A stretch of 11,140 nucleotides of DNA from Solirubrobacteraceae bacterium. Lineage in GTDB: Bacteria > Actinomycetota > Thermoleophilia > Solirubrobacterales > Solirubrobacteraceae. Both the position numbers and the translations under genes were made by a program. This document shows positions 1 to 6,496 of the stretch, piece by piece. The stretch covers positions 1 through 11,140 of the forward strand of contig JASHQV010000117.1 in assembly GCA_030038955.1 (NCBI GenBank), written 5' to 3'. Below the pieces are notes generated by a model. It saw only the letters and a program-made list of their open reading frames with translations, did not search any database and was not told where the DNA came from. The number at the start of each line of letters is the position of its first letter. Position 1 is the first letter of the stretch.

Positions 1-1399
1 CGGCCCACGGGAGCGCTTGCTCGAGCTGCGTCGCGACCGCCAGCAGCACGTCCTCGCGGGCCGGCCGGGCGATCAGCTGCACCGAGGTCGGCAGCCCGTC
101 GTCGCCGTGGTACAGGGGTAGCGCGATCGCCGGCTGGCCGGTGACGTTGACGATCGCCGTGTACGGCGTGAACGCGCCCGAGCGGCGGTAGTTGCCCCAC
201 GGGTCGGGGCCGCGGCCGTGCACCTCGCCGGTCAGCAGCGGGCGCTGCGCCAGTGCCGGCGTGACGACGATGTCGTACGGCTCGATCGCGGTGACGATCT
301 CGCGAGCGACGCGCTCGAGGCGGGCCTGCGCGTTCAGGTACGCGAGCGTGTCCTGCTGGCGGGCGTGCTCGTACATCGACCAGGTCAGCGGCTCGACGTC
401 GGCCGCGGTCGGCTCGCGCCCCGCGAGCCGACCGCCCAGCTCCACGGTCATCGCGATCCCGGGGCCGAACGCGCGGGTGAAGTCCGGCAGCAGGTCGCGC
501 CCCGACCACGGCGGCTCGACCTGCTCGACGGCGTGCCCCAGCGACTCCAGCAGCCGCGCGGCGTCGAGCGCCGCCTGCGTGCACAGCGGGTCGACTGCCG
601 CCGTCTCGAGCGCCGGGTTGAGGGCCACGCCCACTCGCAGCCGCCCAGCCGGTGAGCGGGCGGCTGCGGCAAAACCGTCCGGCGGCGGCGGAGCCCAAGT
701 CGCGTCGCCTGGCTCGTAGCCGGCGAGCACGTCGAGCGCCGCGGCGGCATCGGCGACCGTCCACGTCAAGACGCTGTCGCTGACCAGGAAGCTGTGGCCG
801 TTGTCGGGGCCGACCGAGACCCGGCCGCGGGCCGGCTTCAAACCGACGAGCCCACAGCAGGCGGCGGGGATCCGGACCGAGCCGCCGCCGTCGTTGCCGT
901 GGGCGATCGGCAGCATCCCGGCGGCGACCGCCGCCGCCGAGCCGCCGCTCGAGCCGCCCGGGGTGCGGGCCACGTCCCAGGGGTTGCAAGTGGGTCCGTG
1001 GCGGCGCGACTCGGTCGTCGGCAGGATCCCGTTCTCCGGCAGCGCGGTCTTGCCGACGATCACGAAGCCCGCGTCGCGCAGGTGGCGCACCGCGAACGAG
1101 TCGTGGTCAGGATGGAAGTCGCCCCACAGATCGCTGCACATCGTCAGCGGCATCCCCCGCACGGGACGGTTGTCCTTGATCGCGATCGGCACGCCCGCGA
1201 ATGGTCGCGGGTCGCCGGGGGCGACCCGGGCGGCGGCGGCCAGCGCCTGCTCGCCGGCAACGTGTGTGAACGCGCGCAACCGCCCGTCGCGCGAGTCGAT
1301 CCGCGCGAGCGCGGCCGTGACCAGCTCGGCGGCGCTCAGCTCGCCGGCCCGGACGAGCGCCGCCAGCTCCAGCGCCGAGCGGTCGAGCAGTTCTGACAC
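1..1399 (-). CDS. Amidase-signature family hydrolase (C-terminus cut by window edge)
   Basis: The frame runs without a stop from a GTG at 1399 to the left edge (466 codons) and reads as an amidase-signature (AS) enzyme, which hydrolyses amide bonds using a Ser-cisSer-Lys triad. Visible parts are the N-terminal helix pair, Lys75 in GVPIAIKDN, the Gly/Ser loop GGSSGGSA (Ser150) and the nucleophile Ser174 in GGGSVRIPA. The Lys-Ser-Ser spacing of 75 and 24 residues matches the family (fatty acid amide hydrolase: Lys142, Ser217, Ser241). The C-terminal motif VNVTGQPAIALPL and the stretch VQLIARPAREDVLLAVATQL are also present, so probably only about 5-15 residues are missing. The GTG start is chosen because an in-frame TGA lies about nine codons upstream and a TAGGCT box ends 7 nt before it. 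No signal peptide is seen, so it is probably cytoplasmic. The substrate cannot be told: GatA lives with gatB/gatC, which are absent here, so a general aliphatic or aryl amidase is likelier. Confidence 0.93.
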   Translation of the reverse strand, partial: MSELLDRSALELAALVRAGELSAAELVTAALARIDSRDGRLRAFTHVAGEQALAAAARVAPGDPRPFAGVPIAIKDNRPVRGMPLTMCSDLWGDFHPDHDSFAVRHLRDAGFVIVGKTALPENGILPTTESRRHGPTCNPWDVARTPGGSSGGSAAAVAAGMLPIAHGNDGGGSVRIPAACCGLVGLKPARGRVSVGPDNGHSFLVSDSVLTWTVADAAAALDVLAGYEPGDATWAPPPPDGFAAAARSPAGRLRVGVALNPALETAAVDPLCTQAALDAARLLESLGHAVEQVEPPWSGRDLLPDFTRAFGPGIAMTVELGGRLAGREPTAADVEPLTWSMYEHARQQDTLAYLNAQARLERVAREIVTAIEPYDIVVTPALAQRPLLTGEVHGRGPDPWGNYRRSGAFTPYTAIVNVTGQPAIALPLYHGDDGLPTSVQLIARPAREDVLLAVATQLEQALPWA

Positions 1400-1406
1400 G
1401 GGCAGC

Positions 1407-1412
1407 AGCCTA
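1407..1412 (-). promoter_or_regulatory. Putative leaderless -10 box of the amidase gene
   Basis: On the minus strand the hexamer TAGGCT fits the actinobacterial -10 pattern TANNNT. It ends 7 nt before the GTG start, so transcription would begin at or next to the start codon. There is no Shine-Dalgarno sequence and no convincing -35 box. The box is supported mainly by identical spacing at other starts in this window. Confidence 0.45.
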
Positions 1413-1440
1413 CAGCGGAACTCTCAGGTTGCCTTCGGGT

Positions 1441-1446
1441 TACGAT
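1441..1446 (+). promoter_or_regulatory. Putative leaderless -10 box of the GH79 gene
   Basis: TACGAT fits TANNNT and ends 7 nt before the ATG at 1454. It is only 4 nt from the alternative GTG at 1451, which favours the ATG as the true start. No Shine-Dalgarno sequence is present. The box lies inside the 8-bp palindrome-containing stretch TTACGATCGT, and a second short inverted repeat, CGTGATGTCACG (1450-1461), spans the start codon. An operator here is possible but unproven. Confidence 0.5.
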
Positions 1447-1453
1447 CGTCGTG

Positions 1454-2932
1454 ATGTCACGCCTCTGGGGAAGGCGGCGGTGGCGCCTCGCAGCAGCGAT
1501 CGTTTGTGGTGCGTGCACATGCGCGGCTGCGGGCACGGCTGAGGCCGCGTCGGTCTCGTTCCGCCTGACCGGCGGCGGGCGCACGATTCCACGAGAGTTC
1601 TTCGGGCTGTCGATGGAGTACAACTCACTCGCCACGTACGCGGGCATGGGCAGCCTGTTCGGGCAGGCCGTGTCGCTGTTTCGCGCCGAGAACGGGTCGC
1701 CGATGATCCTCCGAATCGGGGGCAAGTCCGCCGACCACGTGTACTGGGATCCAACCGGGATCACGCATCCGCCGAAGAACACCTGGCGGATCGGCACACA
1801 GTGGATGGACAACCTCGTCAGTGTGGTCAAGGCCAACGACATGAAGGCGATGCTCGACCTCAACCTGGCGGTGCACTCGGCGAAGATGGAGACGGCGTTC
1901 GCGGTGGCGGCCAAGCATGCGCTGCCGCATGGGGACCTGGTCGGGGTCGAGATCGGCAACGAGCCGGACCTCTACAAGAACCAGCCGTGGCTGTCGAAGG
2001 AGCGGATCTCGAGCACGACCGGGGTGCACGGCAAGTGGCCGCTCAGCTACTCGTGGCCCCAGTACCACCGGGACTGGCGCACTTACGCGTCGGCGCTTCG
2101 CCGCTCGATCCCCGGGATCAAGCTCGGGGGACCGGAGACGATCTCCTCGAAGCTCCAGTACATCCAGGCGGTCCAGGACGACGGGCGGCTGAACGCGAAC
2201 TTCATCACGATTCACCGCTACGCCTCCTCCAGCTGCTGGCCAAAGACCTCGCCCTGGTACCCGACGATCAAGATGATGCTCGCCAGCAGCTCCTCGGCTG
2301 GACTGGCGAACACGGTCACGAACGCGGTCGCGCTGGCCCACTCGCACCACGAGACGCTGCGGCTGACCGAGGTGGGCTCGATCAGCTGCGGCGGCAACAA
2401 CGGCGTCGCCAACTCGTTCGCGATCGCGTTGTGGGCGCCCGACGCGCTGCTGAACATGGTCAAGGTCGGGGTCGACGCCGTCAACTGGCACATTCAGCCA
2501 GACCTGCCGAACTCCCCGTTTCACACGACTTCGAAAGGCCTCGAGGCGCTGCCCGAGATGTATGGCCTGTCGCTGTTCGGGCAGATGCTGCGCCCGAACG
2601 CGGTGCTGCTCAACGGCAGCACCGCGGGCACGCCCGGGATCAGCATCTGGGCCGTCCGCTTCAGCGGCGGCATGCGCGTGCTGGTGATCAACAAGAACGC
2701 CGGAGGCGCGTCGGCGACGCTGAGCGTCGGCCACCACAAGAGCGCGTACGTGCGGCTGCTGCGAGCGCCGAGCATCCGCTCGAGCCGCGGCGTCACCTTC
2801 GGCGGCCAGCAGATCGGCGCGAACGGTCACTGGCAGGGGAAACTGCGCTCCCGCTCGGTGCCGGACACGTCGAGTGGGTATCGAGTGGACGTGCCGGGCT
2901 ACAGCGCCGCGATGGTGACGCTGTGGCGCTGA
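1454..2932 (+). CDS. Secreted GH79-type glycoside hydrolase (beta-glucuronidase/heparanase-like)
   Basis: The 492-residue protein has an N-terminal export signal: a basic region GRRRWR, a hydrophobic run rich in Ala and Cys, and an AEA-A cleavage site near residue 31. Export is clear; the RRR stretch makes Tat export conceivable but the match is weak. The mature protein fits clan GH-A, family 79, which cleaves terminal glucuronic acid or heparan-type linkages by a retaining mechanism. The acid/base is expected at Glu170 in EIGNEPDLY and the nucleophile at Glu306 in LTEVGS, the usual strand-4 and strand-7 positions. The region after about residue 370 looks like the C-terminal beta-sandwich of this family. 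Cys261 and Cys312 could form a disulfide. The ATG at 1454 is preferred over GTG 1451 because of the TACGAT spacing. Substrate is not decided by sequence; other GH-A families (GH30, GH39, GH51) are less likely given the GNEPDLY motif. It is divergent from the amidase and followed by a hairpin, so probably monocistronic. Confidence 0.8.
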   Translation: MSRLWGRRRWRLAAAIVCGACTCAAAGTAEAASVSFRLTGGGRTIPREFFGLSMEYNSLATYAGMGSLFGQAVSLFRAENGSPMILRIGGKSADHVYWDPTGITHPPKNTWRIGTQWMDNLVSVVKANDMKAMLDLNLAVHSAKMETAFAVAAKHALPHGDLVGVEIGNEPDLYKNQPWLSKERISSTTGVHGKWPLSYSWPQYHRDWRTYASALRRSIPGIKLGGPETISSKLQYIQAVQDDGRLNANFITIHRYASSSCWPKTSPWYPTIKMMLASSSSAGLANTVTNAVALAHSHHETLRLTEVGSISCGGNNGVANSFAIALWAPDALLNMVKVGVDAVNWHIQPDLPNSPFHTTSKGLEALPEMYGLSLFGQMLRPNAVLLNGSTAGTPGISIWAVRFSGGMRVLVINKNAGGASATLSVGHHKSAYVRLLRAPSIRSSRGVTFGGQQIGANGHWQGKLRSRSVPDTSSGYRVDVPGYSAAMVTLWR

Positions 2933-2951
2933 GTTAGAGCGGGTCTCGTCG

Positions 2952-2984
2952 GCCGGCGCTCAGCGGCTGCCAGCCGGCGCCGGC
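2952..2984 (+). terminator. GC-rich hairpin after the GH79 gene, possible terminator
   Basis: GCCGGCGC (2952-2959) pairs perfectly with GCGCCGGC (2977-2984). Inside it, CGGCT (2964-2968) pairs with AGCCG (2972-2976) around a GCC loop, leaving a 4-nt bulge. It begins 20 bp after the GH79 stop and lies well before the citrate synthase promoter box. There is no T-tract, so intrinsic termination is uncertain. Confidence 0.4.
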
Positions 2985-3022
2985 AGGGCGATCGGGGCGC
3001 GACCGGGTGGGCAGCCGGTGTG

Positions 3023-3028
3023 TACGCT
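3023..3028 (+). promoter_or_regulatory. Putative leaderless -10 box of the citrate synthase gene
   Basis: TACGCT fits TANNNT and ends exactly 7 nt before the ATG at 3036. A weak -35-like GCGACC occurs 18 bp upstream (2999-3004). No Shine-Dalgarno sequence precedes the ATG. The box argues against the upstream in-frame GTG at 3018, which would place the promoter inside the coding sequence. Confidence 0.5.
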
Positions 3029-3035
3029 TGCGGCG

Positions 3036-4124
3036 ATGGCCACCGGCAACGAGGTGCGATCCGGGCTCGAGGGCGTGGTCGCGTTCGCCACCGAGATCGC
3101 CGAGCCCGACCCCGAAGGCGGCTCGCTCCGCTACCGGGGGGTCGACATCGAGGAGCTGGTCGGGGCGGTGACGTTCGAGCAGGTGTGGGGCCTGTTGGTC
3201 GACGGGCGGCTGCAGCCGGGCCTGCCGCCGGCCGAGCCGCGCAACTTGGGCGTTCGCTCGGGCGATGCTCGCGTCGACCTGCAGGCGGCGCTGGCGCTGC
3301 TCGCGCCCGAGCTGGGGCTGCAGCCGCTGATCGACATCTCCGAGCAGCAGGGCCGCGACGAGCTCGCGCGGGTGTCAGCGCTGGCGCTGTCGTTCGTCGC
3401 CCAGTCCGCCCGCGGGGGCGAGCGGCCACGGGTGCCCGAGCGCGAGGTCGAACGGGGCCGGTCGGCCCCCGAGCGCTTCCTCCTGCGCTGGCGGGGCGAG
3501 GCCGACCCGCGGCACGTGCAGGCGATCAACGCCTACTGGATCGTCGCGGCAGAGCACGGCATGAACAGCTCCACGTTCACGGCGCGGATGGTCGCCTCGA
3601 CGGGCGCCGACGTGGCGGCGGCGCTGAGCTCGGCGGTCGGGGCGCTGTCGGGGCCGCTGCACGGCGGCGCGCCGGCGCTGGTGCTGAAGATGCTCGACGA
3701 GGTCGCCGCGGTCGGCGACCCCGAGCGCTACGTCAAGGACACGCTCGACCAGGGCAGGCGGCTGATGGGCTTCGGGCACCGGGTGTACCGCGCGCGGGAC
3801 CCGCGGGCGCGGGTGCTGCGGCGGACCGCACTCGAGCTCGGCTCGCCCCGGGTGGAGCTGGCCGAGGCGCTCGAGCGGACGGCGCTGGCGGAGCTGCAGG
3901 CGCGACGGCCGGACCGGGTGCTGGCCACCAACATCGAGTTCTGGTCGGCGGTCGTGCTGGACCTGGCGGAGGTGCCGGCGGAGCTGTTCACGGCGATGTT
4001 CAGCTGCGCGCGCACCGCGGGGTGGTCGGCGCACATCCTCGAGCAGAAGCGCGAGGGGCGGCTGATCCGGCCGACGGCGCGGTACGTCGGCGCGGGCGCG
4101 CGGCCACTGTCCGAGGTCGGGTAG
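3036..4124 (+). CDS. Citrate synthase, short (CitA-like) type
   Basis: This 362-residue enzyme would condense acetyl-CoA with oxaloacetate to give citrate and CoA at the entry to the TCA or methylcitrate cycle, in the cytoplasm. Family motifs run in order: N-terminal SLRYRGVDIEEL (30-41), His174 in AEHGMNSSTFTAR, His209 in GPLHGGAP, the substrate loop GFGHRVYRARDPRA (245-258), then NIEFWSAVVLD (299-309) and CARTAGWSAHILEQKR (324-339). The catalytic acid, normally Asp in NVDFYSG, is Glu301 here. At 362 residues it is shorter than the hexameric E. coli GltA (about 427) and matches the dimeric, second-type enzymes common in actinobacteria. A 2-methylcitrate synthase is a possible alternative, but no prpB or prpD lies nearby. 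ATG 3036 is preferred over GTG 3018 because of the 7-nt spacing to TACGCT. A strong hairpin begins 2 bp after the stop, so the gene probably ends its transcript. Confidence 0.93.
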   Translation: MATGNEVRSGLEGVVAFATEIAEPDPEGGSLRYRGVDIEELVGAVTFEQVWGLLVDGRLQPGLPPAEPRNLGVRSGDARVDLQAALALLAPELGLQPLIDISEQQGRDELARVSALALSFVAQSARGGERPRVPEREVERGRSAPERFLLRWRGEADPRHVQAINAYWIVAAEHGMNSSTFTARMVASTGADVAAALSSAVGALSGPLHGGAPALVLKMLDEVAAVGDPERYVKDTLDQGRRLMGFGHRVYRARDPRARVLRRTALELGSPRVELAEALERTALAELQARRPDRVLATNIEFWSAVVLDLAEVPAELFTAMFSCARTAGWSAHILEQKREGRLIRPTARYVGAGARPLSEVG

Positions 4125-4125
4125 A

Positions 4126-4154
4126 CGGTCGCCACGGCTCTGCCGTGGCGACCG
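4126..4154 (+). terminator. Strong stem-loop after the citrate synthase gene
   Basis: CGGTCGCCACGG (4126-4137) pairs perfectly with CCGTGGCGACCG (4143-4154) around CTCTG, giving a 12-13 bp GC-rich stem with a 3-5 nt loop. It starts 2 bp after the citrate synthase TAG. There is no downstream T-run, as is common for hairpin terminators in high-GC actinobacteria. As a perfect inverted repeat it could also act on transcripts from the opposite strand. Confidence 0.65.
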
Positions 4155-4220
4155 GGCTGCGGGTTGCCCGTGTCCGCGGCTCAGGCGGCAACGCGGTTGA
4201 CCGGGCGGCGGGTTGCCGGT
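4150..4220. repeat. Imperfect 22-nt direct repeat in the convergent spacer
   Basis: Positions 4150-4171 and 4199-4220 match at 20 of 22 bases, including the shared core GCGGGTTGCC, with a 49-bp period. Between them GGCAAC (4187-4192) can pair with GTTGCC (4163-4168), so alternative foldings are possible. The spacer has no coding potential that I can support. The repeats may be decayed copies of terminator-type elements. Confidence 0.5.
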
Positions 4221-4230
4221 CGCCGCCGGG
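4201..4230 (-). terminator. GC-rich hairpin at the phosphorylase 3' end, possible terminator
   Basis: CCGGGCGGCG (4201-4210) pairs with CGCCGCCGGG (4221-4230) at 9 of 10 positions around a 10-nt loop. It starts about 15 bp past the phosphorylase stop codon on the minus strand and lies between two convergent genes. No T-tract is present, so the call rests on position and stem stability only. Confidence 0.45.
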
Positions 4231-4245
4231 TCAGGTGGGCGCGCC

Positions 4246-6483
4246 CTACGCGACGGCGCCGGCGTACGGGCCGTCGACGTAGTCGCGGAGCATCCGGGCG
4301 GCGCTGAACCGCGGCGCCAGGCTGATCAGCGAGGCACGGACCATCTCCAGCCAGCGGAGCGGGATGTCGCGGTCGTCGCGCTCGTAGAAGCACGGCACCA
4401 CCTCGTCGAGCAGCAGCCGGTGCAGCGTGTCGGCGTCGCGGTGGTCCTGGGCCTCCGCGTCGCTGTCGACCTCGCCGGGGATCGCCCAGCCGTTATCACC
4501 GTCATAGCCCTCGGCCCACCAGCCGTCGAGCACGCTCAGCTGGAGGCCGCCGTTGACCGCCGCCTTCATGCCGCTGGTGCCGCTCGCCTCCAGCGGCGGG
4601 CGGGGGATGTTGAGCCACACGTCGCAGCCCTGCGTGAGCACGGCACCGGTGGCGAGGTCGTAGTCGTCGAGGTAGATCACCCGGTCACCGACCGCGCCTA
4701 CGGCCTTCAGCTCGAACAGGCGCTGCAGCGAGTGCTTGGCCTCCTCGTCGCGAGGGTGTGCCTTGCCGGCGAGCACCACCTGGACCGGCCGGTCGCCGGC
4801 CAGCAGCGAGAGGATGAAGTCAGGGTCGCGGGTGAGCAGCTCGAGTCGCTTGTAGGTCGCCACCCGGCGGGCGAAGCCGATCGTCAGCGCGCCGTCGTCG
4901 AACGCGTGCGCCGCCGCCTCGACGTACTCGCGGGTGTCGCCGCGCAGCAGCCGGTCGTAGGTGCTGCGGCGCCGCAGGAACTCCACCATCTCGGCCCGCT
5001 GGGCGTTGCGGGCCGCCCACAGCTCCTCGTCGGGGATCTCGCGCACCGCGCCCCACATTTCGTGGTCGAGGATTCGCCCCGTCCAGTCATCGCCGAGGTA
5101 GTGGTCGAACAGCTCGCGCATCGTGCGCCCGATCCAGGTGGGAACGTGGACGCCGTTGGTGACGTAGCCGATCGGCGCCGCCGGCAGGCCGTCCACTCGT
5201 GACACCGGCGCCCACATCTCCCGCGAGACCTCGCCGTGACGGCGGCTGACGCCGTTGGCCGCGCGGCTCACGCGTAGCGCCGCCTGGGTGACGCCGAACG
5301 GCTCTTCGGGATCGTCGGGCCTGGTGCGGCCGAGCTGGATCGCGCGGTCGACCGGCAGCGCCAGCTGCGCGATCGCCTCGCGTACCTGCTCGGCCGGGTA
5401 CGTGTCGTTGCCAGCCGGCACGGGCGTGTGCGTGGTGAACACGGTGCGGTTCCTCGCCGCCTGCAGCGCCTGCTCGGAGACGTGGTCGTTGCCGGCCAGG
5501 CTGTGGGCAAGCGCGAGCGGCGCCAGCGCCGCGTGACCCTCGTTCAGGTGGATCACGCCGGGATCGATTCCGAGCGCCTGCAGGGCCGCGATCCCGCCGA
5601 CGCCGAGCAGCACGTACTGGGCGAGGCGGATGTGCGCGTCGGCCTCGTACAGGCGGGCCGTGATCCAGCGGTCGATCGGGTCGTTGCGGGACACGTCCGT
5701 GTCGAGCAGGAACAGCGGCACGCGGCCGACGTCGATCCGCCAGATGTAGGCGATCACATCCCGGCCGTAGATCGGCACGGTGATGCTGACCGGCTTGCCG
5801 TCGGGGCCGGTGACCCGCGCCGCCGGCAGCCGCTGCGGATCGGTGTCCACCCAATACTCGTGCTGCCAGCCGCCGGCGTCGATCCGCTGGCGGAAATACC
5901 CCTTGCGGTACATCAGCCCGACCGCGACCATCGGGATCGCGCGGTCCGATGCCTCCTTGAGGATGTCGCCGGCGAGCGCGCCAAGCCCGCCCGAGTACAC
6001 GGGCAGCGATACGTGCACGCCGTACTCGGCGCACAGGAAGGCGATCGGGTGGGCGGGATCGACCGGCGGCTGGACCGAGGGATGGGGATCGAGCGGCCGG
6101 GCGGAGCGCGCCAGGTCGGCGTGCTGCCCGACCGGATACGCAAGCCCCACCGGCACCTGGGCAGGACGCGCGAGGTCCGCGTCGAGCTGCTCGGCGAGGC
6201 GGCGGGCCTGGCGGAGCAGCGCGAGCTCGGTCGCGGCCCGGTGCAGGGCGCGGGTCGAGGTCTCGCTCAGCAGCCGCACCGGGTTCTGCTGGCACAGCTC
6301 GAAGCGCTCGCGGTCGATCGCCGAGAAGATCTCCGGCCCGCCCGGCTGCCAGCACCAGCGGTAGTTGTAGGCGACGCGAGCGAGCGGCGCAAGCGGCTCG
6401 GGCAGGCGCTCGGCGAGCTCGGCCGCCGCCGTCTCGAGATCGACGCGGCCGTCGTAGGGACCTGGACCTTCCACAGCGCCCAT
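4246..6483 (-). CDS. glgP: Alpha-glucan (glycogen) phosphorylase, DUF3417-type
   Basis: This 745-residue GT35 enzyme would release glucose-1-phosphate from glycogen or maltodextrin, using phosphate and pyridoxal phosphate, in the cytoplasm. Residues about 25-105 match the DUF3417 N-terminal domain (LPEPLAPLARVAYNYRW). The catalytic part follows: FLCAEYGVHVSLPVYSGGLG (149-168), NEGHAAL (314-320), THTPVPAGNDTY (351-362), YVTNGVHVPTW (440-450), the basic segment ARRVATYKR (538-546), and EASGTSGMKAAVNG (632-645), where Lys640 should carry the cofactor. WWAEGYDGDNGWAI (655-668) is also typical. The protein ends soon after the final conserved RFSAARMLRDYV, so it looks complete. The ATG at 6483 fits the family N-terminus. 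The frame is open up to 6612, but that extension is unlike the family and overlaps the divergent hydrolase gene. No glg neighbours are seen, so the physiological glucan is inferred only. Confidence 0.95.
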   Translation of the reverse strand: MGAVEGPGPYDGRVDLETAAAELAERLPEPLAPLARVAYNYRWCWQPGGPEIFSAIDRERFELCQQNPVRLLSETSTRALHRAATELALLRQARRLAEQLDADLARPAQVPVGLAYPVGQHADLARSARPLDPHPSVQPPVDPAHPIAFLCAEYGVHVSLPVYSGGLGALAGDILKEASDRAIPMVAVGLMYRKGYFRQRIDAGGWQHEYWVDTDPQRLPAARVTGPDGKPVSITVPIYGRDVIAYIWRIDVGRVPLFLLDTDVSRNDPIDRWITARLYEADAHIRLAQYVLLGVGGIAALQALGIDPGVIHLNEGHAALAPLALAHSLAGNDHVSEQALQAARNRTVFTTHTPVPAGNDTYPAEQVREAIAQLALPVDRAIQLGRTRPDDPEEPFGVTQAALRVSRAANGVSRRHGEVSREMWAPVSRVDGLPAAPIGYVTNGVHVPTWIGRTMRELFDHYLGDDWTGRILDHEMWGAVREIPDEELWAARNAQRAEMVEFLRRRSTYDRLLRGDTREYVEAAAHAFDDGALTIGFARRVATYKRLELLTRDPDFILSLLAGDRPVQVVLAGKAHPRDEEAKHSLQRLFELKAVGAVGDRVIYLDDYDLATGAVLTQGCDVWLNIPRPPLEASGTSGMKAAVNGGLQLSVLDGWWAEGYDGDNGWAIPGEVDSDAEAQDHRDADTLHRLLLDEVVPCFYERDDRDIPLRWLEMVRASLISLAPRFSAARMLRDYVDGPYAGAVA

Positions 6484-6486
6484 TAT
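6481..6486 (+). promoter_or_regulatory. Weak -10-like box for the SGNH hydrolase gene
   Basis: CATTAT resembles TATAAT at four of six positions and ends 7 nt before the GTG at 6494, the same spacing as the better boxes in this window. It overlaps the ATG of the divergent phosphorylase gene. The first base is not T, so support is limited. Confidence 0.28.
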
Positions 6487-6490
6487 TAAC

Positions 6491-6496
6491 AGGGTG
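6491..6496 (-). promoter_or_regulatory. Weak -10-like box for the phosphorylase gene
   Basis: On the minus strand CACCCT keeps only the A and final T of TANNNT, but ends 7 nt before the phosphorylase ATG. It overlaps the GTG start of the divergent SGNH gene. The AT-rich stretch TTAATA just before the ATG is the only low-GC patch nearby. No Shine-Dalgarno sequence is visible. Confidence 0.2.

Noticed and set aside
1625..2830. A 401-codon open frame on the minus strand inside the GH79 gene
   Set aside because: It lies entirely antisense to a gene with clear catalytic motifs. Its composition (Arg, Val, Ala, Asp, Pro) is what high-GC antisense frames give, and no domain is recognisable.
3020..4282. 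A 420-codon plus-strand frame overlapping citrate synthase in another reading phase
   Set aside because: It is almost wholly Ala, Gly and Arg, typical of an out-of-phase reading of high-GC coding DNA. The citrate synthase frame carries all the motifs.
5428..6489. A 353-codon open frame on the plus strand inside the phosphorylase gene
   Set aside because: It is antisense to a strongly conserved enzyme, and its His/Arg/Val-rich composition is an antisense artefact.
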